Shown: piece after piece, positions 1 to 5,522 of the stretch | Numbering within the stretch: position 1 is the stretch's first letter | How the letters are laid out: each line of letters starts with the position of its first letter | Assembly: GCA_937890485.1 (NCBI GenBank) | Contig: CALBXN010000249.1 | Coordinates: 1-6,493, forward strand | Origin: an uncultured Treponema sp. | GTDB taxonomy: Bacteria; Spirochaetota; Spirochaetia; Treponematales; Treponemataceae | Direction of reading: 5' to 3' | Length of the DNA stretch: 6,493 nucleotides | Made by a program: the position numbers and the translations under genes | Notes under the pieces: model-generated | The model's input: only the letters and a program-made list of their open reading frames with translations | What the model was told of the DNA's origin: nothing | The model's database searches: none

Positions 1-543
1 TGTCCAGTCTTCTGAATATGTGTGTTTGTGTTCTAGTTTTGCAATTGCTTCTGTTGCTGTATATCCACATACTGTACAAGTTCTTTCTTTGCTGCCTTCC
101 GCTTCTTCGGTGGCTTCTTTTGTTGTTGTCCAGTTGCCAAATGTATGTGCTGCTTTGCTGTCTGTAACGTCGTGTCCACATGTTGCGGCATACCAATGGT
201 GAGTTTCATCTTTTGTCCATTCTTCTGCAAACTTATGTGTATGTGCTAGTTTTTCAATTGCTTCTGTTGCTGTATATCCACATACTGTACAAGTTCGTTC
301 TTTGCTGCCTTCTGCTTCTTCGGTGGCTTCTTTTGTTGTTGTCCAATCACCAAAACTGTGTGCTGCTTTGCCTTCTGTAACTTCGTGTCCACATGTTGCG
401 GCGTGCCAGTGGTAAGTTCCATCTTTTGACCATGAATCAGAAAATGTGTGTTCGTGGGCTGGTTCTGGGTCTTTACAGCCTGTAAATCCTATCATGCTAA
501 TTGATAACAATAAAATTAGTAAACTGAGATTTAGTTTTTTCAT
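1..543 (-). CDS. Repeat-containing lipoprotein, N-terminal part (runs off window edge)
   Basis: The minus-strand frame stays open from an ATG at 543 to the window edge (181 codons, no stop), so the C-terminus is missing. Residues 1-23 form a lipoprotein signal peptide: MKKLN, a hydrophobic stretch, then FTGC with Cys23 as the predicted lipidated residue. The Phe at -3 fits the relaxed lipoboxes of spirochaetes. After a short linker come 71-residue tandem repeats: unit 1 at residues 30-100, unit 2 at 101-171, and unit 3 just beginning. Each unit carries an HxH start, HWH or HWY, ATCGH, a W-TTTKEAT stretch, and RTCTVCGYTATEAI with a CxxC pair. Similar repeats occur in surface proteins of treponemes and Firmicutes, but I know no proven function; metal binding through the His and Cys residues is only inference. 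AAGGAG at 553-558, 9 nt ahead, supports the start. The protein is probably an exported, membrane-anchored surface or periplasmic protein. Confidence 0.85.
   Translation of the reverse strand, partial: MKKLNLSLLILLLSISMIGFTGCKDPEPAHEHTFSDSWSKDGTYHWHAATCGHEVTEGKAAHSFGDWTTTKEATEEAEGSKERTCTVCGYTATEAIEKLAHTHKFAEEWTKDETHHWYAATCGHDVTDSKAAHTFGNWTTTKEATEEAEGSKERTCTVCGYTATEAIAKLEHKHTYSEDWT
31..456 (-). repeat. 213-bp tandem repeat inside the lipoprotein gene
   Basis: Two full in-frame units (244-456 and 31-243) and the start of a third (1-30) are spaced exactly 213 bp, or 71 codons, apart. For example, catactgtac occurs at both 68 and 281. The half of each unit coding WTTTKEAT through TEAI is almost identical between copies, while the HTF...CGH half has diverged. 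This suggests recent duplication or gene conversion of one half. The array continues beyond the window, so the total copy number is unknown. Confidence 0.9.
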
Positions 544-587
544 AAAATTTATCTCCTTATTTTAATAAATTTCACTTTACATTTTGC

Positions 588-616
588 ATTATATCACAGA
601 AATATCCAACTAAAAA
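588..616 (-). promoter_or_regulatory. Extended -10 promoter of the lipoprotein gene
   Basis: On the minus strand the sequence reads TGATATAAT (596-588), which is a perfect -10 TATAAT with the TGn extension. The -35 position 17 nt upstream reads TTTTTA (616-611), a poor match that the extended -10 could offset. Transcription would start near 581 and leave a leader of about 38 nt that includes the AAGGAG site. Confidence 0.55.
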
Positions 617-711
617 GTATTTTTTAAGTTTTGCAAGATTTTTGAAAAATTTTTCTTCAAAATTTATTTAAAATTCAATTTTCTCTTGATAATAAAGGTG
701 TGCGGAAAATG

Positions 712-797
712 TGTCATGCTGAACTTATTTCAGCATCTATTTAGACAGATTCCGAATCAAGTTCGGAATGACAGAATAGAATTGCGTTAGCAATTCT
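712..797. repeat. Dispersed palindromic repeat, three hairpins in a row
   Basis: Three perfect inverted repeats follow one another: ATGCTGAA/TTCAGCAT (716-723, 729-736, 5-nt loop), ATTCCGAA/TTCGGAAT (749-756, 762-769, 5-nt loop) and AGAATTGC/GCAATTCT (778-785, 790-797, 4-nt loop). The first two are bracketed by TGTCAT (712-717) and its complement ATGACA (768-773). On the minus strand the sequence would translate as VIPNLIRNLS and VQHD-like peptides. I recall these from spurious ORFs over dispersed intergenic repeats in many bacterial genomes. The likely element may extend left to about 690. No transposase is present, so it resembles a REP or MITE-type element. Confidence 0.7.
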
Positions 798-891
798 GAC
801 ATCCGTGTGATTTTTATTTTATTGGAGAAAAAACTATACATCGCCGTATTTACGAAAAAATAGTAGACGTCGCAAGCTATCGATTGCTATC

Positions 892-926
892 AAGAATGTA
901 CTTTATATTCAGGTTTGTACATTCTT
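892..926. repeat. Perfect 10-bp inverted repeat with 15-nt loop
   Basis: AAGAATGTAC (892-901) is exactly complementary to GTACATTCTT (917-926). No adjacent T-run makes this a clear terminator on either strand. It lies between the dispersed palindromic repeat and the first copy of the 42-nt direct repeat. Its role is unknown. Confidence 0.6.
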
Positions 927-940
927 TCAACTTCTCCCCG

Positions 941-982
941 AACGAAAGAACTTTGCAAAATCACAATATATACAGAAAAAAA
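941..982. repeat. 42-nt direct repeat, copy A
   Basis: This copy begins AACG, contains TTTGCAAAATCACAA and ends TACAGAAAAAAA. Copy B lies 169 bp downstream at 1110-1151. By eye the two agree at 35 of 42 positions, and four of the mismatches are clustered (TATA against CTAG). The 169-bp offset is not a multiple of three, so the repeat is not conserved as protein. Confidence 0.65.
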
Positions 983-1011
983 AATGGCGTAGCCGAAAAT
1001 AACCAAACTGA

Positions 1012-1054
1012 CAAGTTTTGTAAAACAAAACTTGATTGTAAGCCGAAGTCTTAC
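1012..1054. repeat. Two adjacent hairpins, the second with a UUCG loop
   Basis: CAAGTTTTG (1012-1020) and CAAAACTTG (1026-1034) form a perfect 9-bp stem with a 5-nt loop. Three bases on, GTAAG (1038-1042) pairs with CTTAC (1050-1054). Read on the minus strand, the second hairpin is GTAAGACTTCGGCTTAC. That is a 5-bp stem, a bulged A and a C(UUCG)G tetraloop, a very stable RNA cap. This favours, but does not prove, a minus-strand transcript. Confidence 0.55.
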
Positions 1055-1109
1055 TAAAAGCCTTGCAAGCGAAGCTCAGCACTAACACAACACCGCCTTT
1101 TTTTCGCAT

Positions 1110-1151
1110 AACGCAAAAAGTTTGCAAAATCACAACTAGTACAGAAAAAAA
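1110..1151. repeat. 42-nt direct repeat, copy B
   Basis: This is the second copy of the AACG...TTTGCAAAATCACAA...TACAGAAAAAAA repeat. Its right half (TTTGCAAAAT at 1121-1130, then CAGAAAAAAACTGG at 1142-1155) recurs in inverted orientation at 1305-1337, next to the rlmN stop. The stretch 1121-1337 is thus flanked by imperfect terminal inverted repeats. Confidence 0.6.
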
Positions 1152-1181
1152 CTGGTTAAAATGACTTTAAGCGAACTGTTT

Positions 1182-1275
1182 CAAAAGGCGTAAACTGAAA
1201 TTGACACACACCTGCCTTGCGGAGAGAAACGACGCTCGAGCAGGTCGTGGGGCAATTTTAGTTGAGAGCCTTTTG
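1182..1275. repeat. GC-rich long imperfect hairpin, possible structured RNA or MITE core
   Basis: Three pairs of arms nest in order: CAAAAGGC (1182-1189) with GCCTTTTG (1268-1275); AACTGAAATTG (1193-1203) with CAATTTTAGTT (1253-1263), one G-T wobble; and ACCTGC (1210-1215) with GCAGGT (1240-1245). CAC (1207-1209) also pairs with GTG (1247-1249). The apical 24 nt remain single-stranded in this fold. An alternative stem, ACGAC (1229-1233) with GTCGT (1244-1248), would exclude the inner stem. Positions 1205-1252 hold 31 G or C of 48, clearly richer than the surrounding AT-rich DNA. I do not recognise it as 4.5S, 6S, tmRNA or RNase P RNA. It could be a small RNA or the centre of a non-coding mobile element. 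Confidence 0.5.
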
Positions 1276-1303
1276 GGAATATTTATTAAAAACAATATTA
1301 CAA

Positions 1304-1320
1304 GCCAGTTTTTTTCTGGC
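1304..1320 (-). terminator. Hairpin after rlmN, possible terminator
   Basis: GCCAG and CTGGC flank seven A residues on the minus strand, starting 20 nt after the rlmN stop. The stem has only 5 bp and is followed by CTTGTAATATTG rather than a clean U-run, so it would be a weak intrinsic terminator. The same A-loop sequence is part of the inverted copy of the 42-nt repeat, so it may instead be a repeat end. Confidence 0.4.
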
Positions 1321-1340
1321 ACAAATTATTTTGCAAAATT

Positions 1341-2372
1341 CTAAAGAGTATTTACTTTGCCTAACTGTCCACAAGCACCACCTATTTTTTCACCTTTTCG
1401 GGTTCTGATGGTTACTTTTAGACCAGCATTTTCTAGTTTATTATAAAAGCGATAACATTCATTTTTTGAAGGTTCTTCCAATGGTAATTCTTTTATTGGA
1501 TTCCATGGAATTAAATTTATGTGAACGTCCATATTTCTAGCAAAATTTATTAGTTTGTTTGCAGAATCTTCATCTGTATTTGTTTTTCCGATTAAAGCGG
1601 CTTCTAAAGTACATCTTTTACCAGTTTTTTCGATAAAGTAGGCAATTGCCTTTTTTAATTCATTTAATGGATTAGATTTTGCTATTGGCATCAGTTTTTC
1701 ACGCAATTCAGGATTGGCTGTTGTCAAAGAAACTGCAAGTCTGATTTTTGGACCATTATCAGCTAAATCGTAAATTCCTTTTATCACGCCACAAGTTGAA
1801 AGTGTAATTCTTCTTGGAGATAAATTTCTTCCATCTGGAGAAGTTAAGACTTCAATTGCTTTACGGATTGCAGGTAAATTTAACATAGGTTCACCCATTC
1901 CCATAAAAACAATGTTGTCTAATTTTTCACATTCATCTTCTAGGTATAAAAATTGTTCTACAATTTCGCTAGCTGTAAGATTTCTCGAAAATCCTAATGT
2001 TCCCGTTTTACAGAAAGCACATCCCATTGCACAACCTACTTGGCAAGAAACACAGGCTGTTTTTCTTCCTTTACCGTCTAGTAATAAAACTGTTTCTACA
2101 CAAGAACCATCAAATAGGGTAAGTTGCAATTTTACAGTTCCATCAGGATCAACTAATTTTTGTGAAATTTTTGAAGAACGAAGGACAGCTTTTTCAGATA
2201 ATTCTTTTCTCATTTGCTCTGGTAGATTTGTCATTTCATCAAATGATTTTGCTCCAGAAGCAATCCATTTAAAAATCTGCTTTGCACGATATTTCTGCTT
2301 TAAATCTAATGCTTCAACTAAATCATCACAATTTAATCCTGAAATGGAGATTAATGAGTCTGAATTATACAT
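1341..2372 (-). CDS. rlmN: 23S rRNA (adenine(2503)-C(2))-methyltransferase RlmN
   Basis: This is a radical-SAM enzyme of the cytoplasm. It methylates C2 of A2503 in 23S rRNA near the peptidyl-transferase centre and, in this family, also A37 of some tRNAs. The 343-residue length is normal. The [4Fe-4S] motif is Cys114, Cys118 and Cys121 in CAMGCAFC, followed by KTGTLGFSRNLTASEI. GMGEPMLN (158-165) is the SAM-binding loop. Cys334 in GGACGQL matches the methyl-carrying cysteine (Cys355 of E. coli), and Cys107 matches its partner Cys118, so both catalytic cysteines of the two-step mechanism are present. The start is supported by AAGGA about 7 nt upstream. It is the last gene of the leftward operon, 17 nt after the TPR gene. 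The related Cfr (C8 methylation) is less likely given the chromosomal housekeeping context. Confidence 0.95.
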   Translation of the reverse strand: MYNSDSLISISGLNCDDLVEALDLKQKYRAKQIFKWIASGAKSFDEMTNLPEQMRKELSEKAVLRSSKISQKLVDPDGTVKLQLTLFDGSCVETVLLLDGKGRKTACVSCQVGCAMGCAFCKTGTLGFSRNLTASEIVEQFLYLEDECEKLDNIVFMGMGEPMLNLPAIRKAIEVLTSPDGRNLSPRRITLSTCGVIKGIYDLADNGPKIRLAVSLTTANPELREKLMPIAKSNPLNELKKAIAYFIEKTGKRCTLEAALIGKTNTDEDSANKLINFARNMDVHINLIPWNPIKELPLEEPSKNECYRFYNKLENAGLKVTIRTRKGEKIGGACGQLGKVNTL

Positions 2373-2389
2373 AAACTGTCCTTTTTGCC

Positions 2390-3568
2390 TTACATACTAA
2401 AAGGATGATCAGTATTTTGTATCTTTTCAAGCATTTCATTAACTGCTTGAGATTTTATTCCTAGTCTTTGGAATTCGTGCAAAATATCAATAGCATTTTG
2501 TTTTTGATTTAATTTCATATAACAATCTGCTAAATCAATATAAAGTCTGTAGTTCTTTGGATCTGCTTGTTTTAATCTTGTAAGACTTGAAATTGCTTCT
2601 TCGTAACGCCCTTGTCCTTTGCTGATAAGTGCAAGACCTAAAACAGCGTAAATATCAAATTCGATATTTAATGCTTTGTTATAATATTCTTTAGCTAATT
2701 CATAATCACCTGTATTTCTGTAAGCATCACCTGCACGAGTTAGAATAACTTTGTTGTTAGGATCAAGAGCCAAAATTTTATTCCAATATTCTACAGAACG
2801 ATATTGTTGATTCATTCCTCTGTAACAATCTGCAAGACCAAATAGAGCATAGAAGTTTTTAGGATCCATAGCCAAAGCTCTTTCAAAATATGGAACACCT
2901 TTATCAAATGTTTTTAATTTTCTGTGACAGTTTCCAATTGATGTTAAAACACGAATATCAACTTGGATATCAGTTAAGTCTAACATTCTAGTCCAATAGT
3001 AAAGAGCATCACGATATTCTTTGAAGTCATAATGAAGATGACCTAAACCTATTAAAGCATAGGCGTTATTTTCTTCCATGTCTAAAACTCTTAAATAGAG
3101 TTGTTTTGATTTTCTAAAATCTCTTATTTTTCTATAAGCATCTGCAACTCTAGTTAAAACTGTTATATTTCTATCATCGTGAACTAGATATTGTTCCCAA
3201 ATTTCAATAGCTCTATGATATTGATTTAATGCTTTGTAACAATCTGCTAGTCCAAAGAGAGCATAATTGTTTCCTGGATGAAAAGCTAAACATTTTGAGT
3301 AATGATCAATTGCAGCCTTAAAATTATTTTGCTTTCTTGAAGAATCTCCTAAACCTACTAAGGCATAATTATTATTATCTTCGATTTTAAGAATTTCTCT
3401 AAAGGCGTTTTCTGCTCCTTCAATATCATTTTCTTTTAATAACTGGTAACCCTTTTTTGACAATTCTGAAATTTGTTGTGTTATTGGATCAATTTCTGTA
3501 GGTAAATTGCTAACATTGTCAACAAACATGTTTTCTTCAAAATTTGGTGTTGATAATAAATCTTCCAT
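2390..3568 (-). CDS. Tetratricopeptide (TPR) repeat protein, ten repeats
   Basis: This 392-residue protein is almost wholly TPR helices, which usually act as a scaffold for protein-protein contacts. After an acidic N-terminus without signal peptide, about ten 34-residue units run from residue 33 to about 375, with typical Gly/Ala-Tyr-Ala patterns such as NYALFGLADCY and VLTRVADAYR. Neighbouring units come in a pattern: the pair at 101-168 (YALFGLADCY then VLTRVADAYR) closely resembles a later pair (YALFGLADCY then ILTRAGDAYR), so two-unit blocks were duplicated. No catalytic domain is visible, and the location is probably cytoplasmic. The start has GAGGA about 8 nt upstream, inside the end of the previous gene; only 3 nt separate that gene's TGA from this ATG, suggesting translational coupling. 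The partner is unknown. The position between two rRNA methylases hints at, but does not show, a link to ribosome or RNA biology. Confidence 0.9.
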   Translation of the reverse strand: MEDLLSTPNFEENMFVDNVSNLPTEIDPITQQISELSKKGYQLLKENDIEGAENAFREILKIEDNNNYALVGLGDSSRKQNNFKAAIDHYSKCLAFHPGNNYALFGLADCYKALNQYHRAIEIWEQYLVHDDRNITVLTRVADAYRKIRDFRKSKQLYLRVLDMEENNAYALIGLGHLHYDFKEYRDALYYWTRMLDLTDIQVDIRVLTSIGNCHRKLKTFDKGVPYFERALAMDPKNFYALFGLADCYRGMNQQYRSVEYWNKILALDPNNKVILTRAGDAYRNTGDYELAKEYYNKALNIEFDIYAVLGLALISKGQGRYEEAISSLTRLKQADPKNYRLYIDLADCYMKLNQKQNAIDILHEFQRLGIKSQAVNEMLEKIQNTDHPFSM

Positions 3569-3571
3569 TTT

Positions 3572-3919
3572 TCAATCCTCGTTATTTATTAATAATTTAA
3601 TAATGGTAGCTACTTTTTGGATAATCGGTTCTGATTTTCTTTTATTATGTGCTAGCCAGTACAGCTTTAAAGCCTGTAACTCTTTTTGGGAATTTTGTGC
3701 ATAATAATCTCCAATGCGAGTAAGTCCATCTGAATATCCTGTTGTAATAAACAACCTTCTTGCAGATTCAACATCCCCTTGATTAAATAGCATATTCCCT
3801 TTGCGATTTAATATAGCTTTTTGTTCTGAAGTTAGAGTAGAAATAGGAGCATCAGTAACTTTAATGAATCCTTGATTTTGATTAACTTGGTTCATTTTAT
3901 TTTTAAGTTCTTCGTTCAT
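3572..3919 (-). CDS. Conserved hypothetical protein, small and TPR-like
   Basis: A 115-residue soluble, helical protein. Its N-terminus is polar and Asn/Gln-rich (NQVNQNQGF), residues 31-90 look like one or two degenerate TPR hairpins (SEQKAILNRKGNMLFNQGD, then GLTRIGDYYAQNSQ), and the tail is acidic. I recognise it as resembling a small treponemal protein of unknown function, but can assign no reaction. The start is uncertain: the frame extends upstream to a TTG at 3961, four bases from the rsmD stop, which would give 129 residues. I prefer the ATG at 3919 because the TTG lies in a candidate promoter and has no Shine-Dalgarno sequence; the ATG also lacks a strong one. It is tightly coupled to the TPR gene (3-nt gap), so the two products may act together. 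Confidence 0.75.
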   Translation of the reverse strand: MNEELKNKMNQVNQNQGFIKVTDAPISTLTSEQKAILNRKGNMLFNQGDVESARRLFITTGYSDGLTRIGDYYAQNSQKELQALKLYWLAHNKRKSEPIIQKVATIIKLLINNED

Positions 3920-3941
3920 TTTAACTAAACCGCTTAATATA

Positions 3942-3969
3942 ATTTTACTTGAATTATTCAAATAGTCAA
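3942..3969 (-). promoter_or_regulatory. Candidate internal promoter for the TPR-rlmN genes
   Basis: The minus strand reads TTGACT (3969-3964), 16 nt, then TAAAAT (3947-3942), overlapping the rsmD stop codon. A start near 3935 would give a short leader before the ATG at 3919. It is a reasonable consensus match in AT-rich DNA, so chance is possible. Confidence 0.4.
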
Positions 3970-4499
3970 GTAATTATTTTATAAAAATCAACTATGGAAC
4001 GACCAAAGATTCTTTGGTCAACACGAGTTAAACCTTCAATTTTGTCTGGAAGTTTTTTTTCACTAGGACGATGTATCATAAGTGTTCCAGTAGGCTTTAA
4101 CGCGTTGTATCTATAACACATTCCAACCAAATCTTCATGAAAATTATATGGAAATGGTGGATCACAAAAGATTAAATCAAATTGCTCTTTGTTTCTCTTT
4201 AAAAATAATTCAACTGCCATGAATTTGCAAGTAATTTTATTAGGAGCTATTGATACATTTTCAAGAACTGTGTTTATTTTTATTTTGTCTTTTTCAACTA
4301 ATGTTACTGGATTGGCACCTCTAGAAGATGCTTCTATTGCAATGCTTCCTGAACCTGAAAATAAATCCAAAAATGATAAATCTGTAATATCTTGTAAAAT
4401 TGAAAAAACGGATTCTTTCATCTTGTCCATTGCAGGTCTAATAATTCCATCTGGACATTTGATGCTTCTTCCCTTTAAAACTCCACCTGTTATACGCAT
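3966..4499 (-). CDS. rsmD: 16S rRNA (guanine(966)-N(2))-methyltransferase RsmD
   Basis: A Rossmann-fold, SAM-dependent methylase that modifies N2 of G966 in 16S rRNA during late 30S assembly. The 177-residue length is typical of the family. Visible motifs are the N-terminal MRITGG-KGR-I-P and RP-MDK-KES-F-IL segments typical of RsmD, the SAM-binding motif I DLFSGSGSIAIEASSRGA (45-62), an acidic VEKD after the second strand, and the catalytic DPPFPY at 113-118 (D/N-PP-F/Y, amino-methylating). It is the first gene of the leftward operon and diverges from rpsF. No Shine-Dalgarno precedes the ATG; a -10 box lies just 6 nt upstream, so the mRNA may be leaderless. Confidence 0.92.
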   Translation of the reverse strand: MRITGGVLKGRSIKCPDGIIRPAMDKMKESVFSILQDITDLSFLDLFSGSGSIAIEASSRGANPVTLVEKDKIKINTVLENVSIAPNKITCKFMAVELFLKRNKEQFDLIFCDPPFPYNFHEDLVGMCYRYNALKPTGTLMIHRPSEKKLPDKIEGLTRVDQRIFGRSIVDFYKIIT

Positions 4500-4505
4500 G
4501 TGTAA

Positions 4506-4534
4506 ATTATATATAAATTTTTTAAACTAGTCTA
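4506..4534 (-). promoter_or_regulatory. Promoter of rsmD, predicted leaderless start
   Basis: The minus strand reads TAGACT (4534-4529), 17 nt, then TATAAT (4511-4506), a perfect -10. A start seven bases downstream falls on the A of the rsmD ATG at 4499. The lack of any purine-rich ribosome site fits a leaderless message. The alternative is a TSS a few bases away with weak initiation. Confidence 0.6.
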
Positions 4535-4592
4535 CTAAATAATATTTCTAGTAATTTGTATAGTTAAATTGTAGATATAACTCTCATTCTTA

Positions 4593-4621
4593 TTGACGAA
4601 AATCTAAATTTTTGTTAATAT
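4593..4621 (+). promoter_or_regulatory. Promoter of the rpsF-ssb-rpsR operon
   Basis: TTGACG (4593-4598), a 17-nt spacer and TAATAT (4616-4621) form a near-consensus sigma-70 promoter. Transcription would start near 4628 and give a leader of about 50 nt before rpsF. It lies back to back with the rsmD promoter, the two -35 boxes being about 60 bp apart. Confidence 0.65.
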
Positions 4622-4634
4622 TAATAAACCCCTT

Positions 4635-4654
4635 GGAATGTCGTATGACATTTC
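4635..4654 (+). promoter_or_regulatory. Hairpin in the rpsF leader, possible S6:S18 autoregulatory site
   Basis: GGAATGTC (4635-4642) pairs with GACATTTC (4647-4654) around a GTAT loop, 8 bp with one G-U pair, just ahead of the AAGGAG of rpsF. S6:S18 complexes are known to bind rpsF leaders in several bacteria through a hairpin with a CCG bulge. I do not see that CCG signature, so the regulatory role is only suggested by position. Confidence 0.4.
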
Positions 4655-4677
4655 TATTAATCCATAAGGAGTCTCAA

Positions 4678-4959
4678 ATGAGAAAATACGAATTGATGAC
4701 TATCTATCCATTACAGGAAGATAAGTACAAAGCTGGTCTTGAAAACGTAAAAAATGTACTTTCACAATTTGGTGCAGAAATCCAAAGTGAACAACCTTAC
4801 GGTGATCGTGACCTTTGCTATGAAGTAAAAAAACAAAAAAAAGGACGTTTCCTACTTCTTAACATTACTGCTAATCCAGCAAAAATCGTTGAGATTGATC
4901 GCCAATTCAAATTGAACGCAGATCTTCTCAAATTTCTTTTTGTTCGCGTTGAAGACTAA
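4678..4959 (+). CDS. rpsF: 30S ribosomal protein S6
   Basis: The 93-residue protein matches S6 along its length: N-terminal MRKYELMTIYPL strand, central QPYGDRDLCYEVKKQKKGRF, and C-terminal LNADLLKFLFVRVED. S6 pairs with S18 on the 30S platform near 16S helices 22-23. The ATG at 4678 is chosen because AAGGAG (4666-4671) lies 6 nt before it; an in-frame TTG at 4612 would add 22 non-S6 residues and sits inside the promoter. First gene of the operon, 30 nt before ssb. Confidence 0.96.
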   Translation: MRKYELMTIYPLQEDKYKAGLENVKNVLSQFGAEIQSEQPYGDRDLCYEVKKQKKGRFLLLNITANPAKIVEIDRQFKLNADLLKFLFVRVED

Positions 4960-4989
4960 AATTAACTTTTGCTATTAAGGAGAACTGTT

Positions 4990-5505
4990 ATGGCTGATTT
5001 AAATCATGTAACAATTATTGGAAGATTAACTCGAGATGCTGAGTTGAAATATACTCCAGGTGGATTGGCTATTTCTAGTTTTTCTATAGCTGTAAATCGC
5101 AGACGAAAGAGTGGTGATCAGTGGATTGATGAGGTTAGTTATTTTGATATTAACCTTTACGGCAAAGCTGCTGAAAGCCTAAAACAATACCTTTCAAAAG
5201 GTAAACAAATTGCCGTAGACGGTGAATTAAGACAGGACAGATGGGAAAAAGACGGACAAACTCATAGCAGAATAGTAATTGTTGCTAATAATGTTCAATT
5301 GCTTGGTGGAAATACTGGTTCAGGTAATTATTCTAATGCAGGTGGATTTGCTCCTGCTAATAATAATCCTCAGGGGTACAATCAGGGATATTCACAAAAT
5401 CAAGCTTCTTCCTATCAGCCAAGATATGATGCTCCTCAAGATCAATATGATCCAGGTTCATCTTATGGTTCTGATTCTTCTTTCCCAGAAGATATTCCAT
5501 TTTAA
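4990..5505 (+). CDS. ssb: Single-stranded DNA-binding protein SSB
   Basis: SSB coats single-stranded DNA in replication, recombination and repair and recruits partner enzymes. The protein has 171 residues. Residues 1-107 form the OB fold (MADLNHVTIIGRLTRD, SFSIAVNRR, YFDINLYGKAAE, KGKQIAVDGELRQDRW) with aromatic residues such as Trp45 and Trp85. Residues 108-160 are a flexible Gly/Asn/Gln/Tyr/Ser-rich linker, and the tail ends in the acidic PEDIPF tip used for partner binding. AAGGAG (4977-4982) lies 7 nt before the ATG; an upstream in-frame TTG adding seven residues is unlikely. Lying between S6 and S18 is a widely conserved arrangement. Nothing is unusual. Confidence 0.96.
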   Translation: MADLNHVTIIGRLTRDAELKYTPGGLAISSFSIAVNRRRKSGDQWIDEVSYFDINLYGKAAESLKQYLSKGKQIAVDGELRQDRWEKDGQTHSRIVIVANNVQLLGGNTGSGNYSNAGGFAPANNNPQGYNQGYSQNQASSYQPRYDAPQDQYDPGSSYGSDSSFPEDIPF

Positions 5506-5522
5506 TTTAAGGAGTTGAATTT

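Larger units (their letters stand above)
544..1340. other. Gene-free intergenic island rich in palindromes
   Basis: I find no convincing coding region between the lipoprotein start and the rlmN stop. Positions 544-690 are AT-rich and hold the lipoprotein promoter. From about 690 to 1340 the stretch is packed with short perfect inverted repeats, one direct repeat pair and one long imperfect hairpin, listed separately. The only sizeable open frame (minus strand, 927-1133) runs through these repeats and has no good ribosome binding site. The region most resembles an accumulation of dispersed intergenic repeat elements, perhaps with a structured RNA, between two genes that both point left. Confidence 0.7.

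Noticed and set aside
712..736. Terminator for a plus-strand transcript
   Set aside because: No T-run follows the stem and no gene ends on the plus strand nearby; the dispersed-repeat reading is better.
927..1133. 68-codon minus-strand open frame in the gene-free island
   Set aside because: It runs through the direct repeat and hairpins, has odd Phe/Cys-rich composition and no clear ribosome site. The two repeat copies fall in different frames (169-bp offset), so the repeat is not conserved as protein.
1182..1275. 4.5S SRP RNA, 6S RNA or integron attC site
   Set aside because: The SRP GGAA-type apical signature is absent, the size and fold do not fit 6S RNA, and the RYYYAAC/GTTRRRY core pair of attC is not matched.
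1912..2400. 162-codon plus-strand frame opposite rlmN
   Set aside because: It is a shadow of rlmN, whose catalytic motifs are all intact on the other strand.
3920..3961. TTG start giving a 129-residue form of the small TPR-like protein
   Set aside because: There is no ribosome site, and the extension lies in a candidate promoter. It was not excluded fully, since it would start just 4 nt after the rsmD stop.
4612..4677. N-terminal extension of S6 from a TTG codon
   Set aside because: The extension overlaps the -10 box and leader hairpin, and the ATG at 4678 has AAGGAG at ideal spacing.
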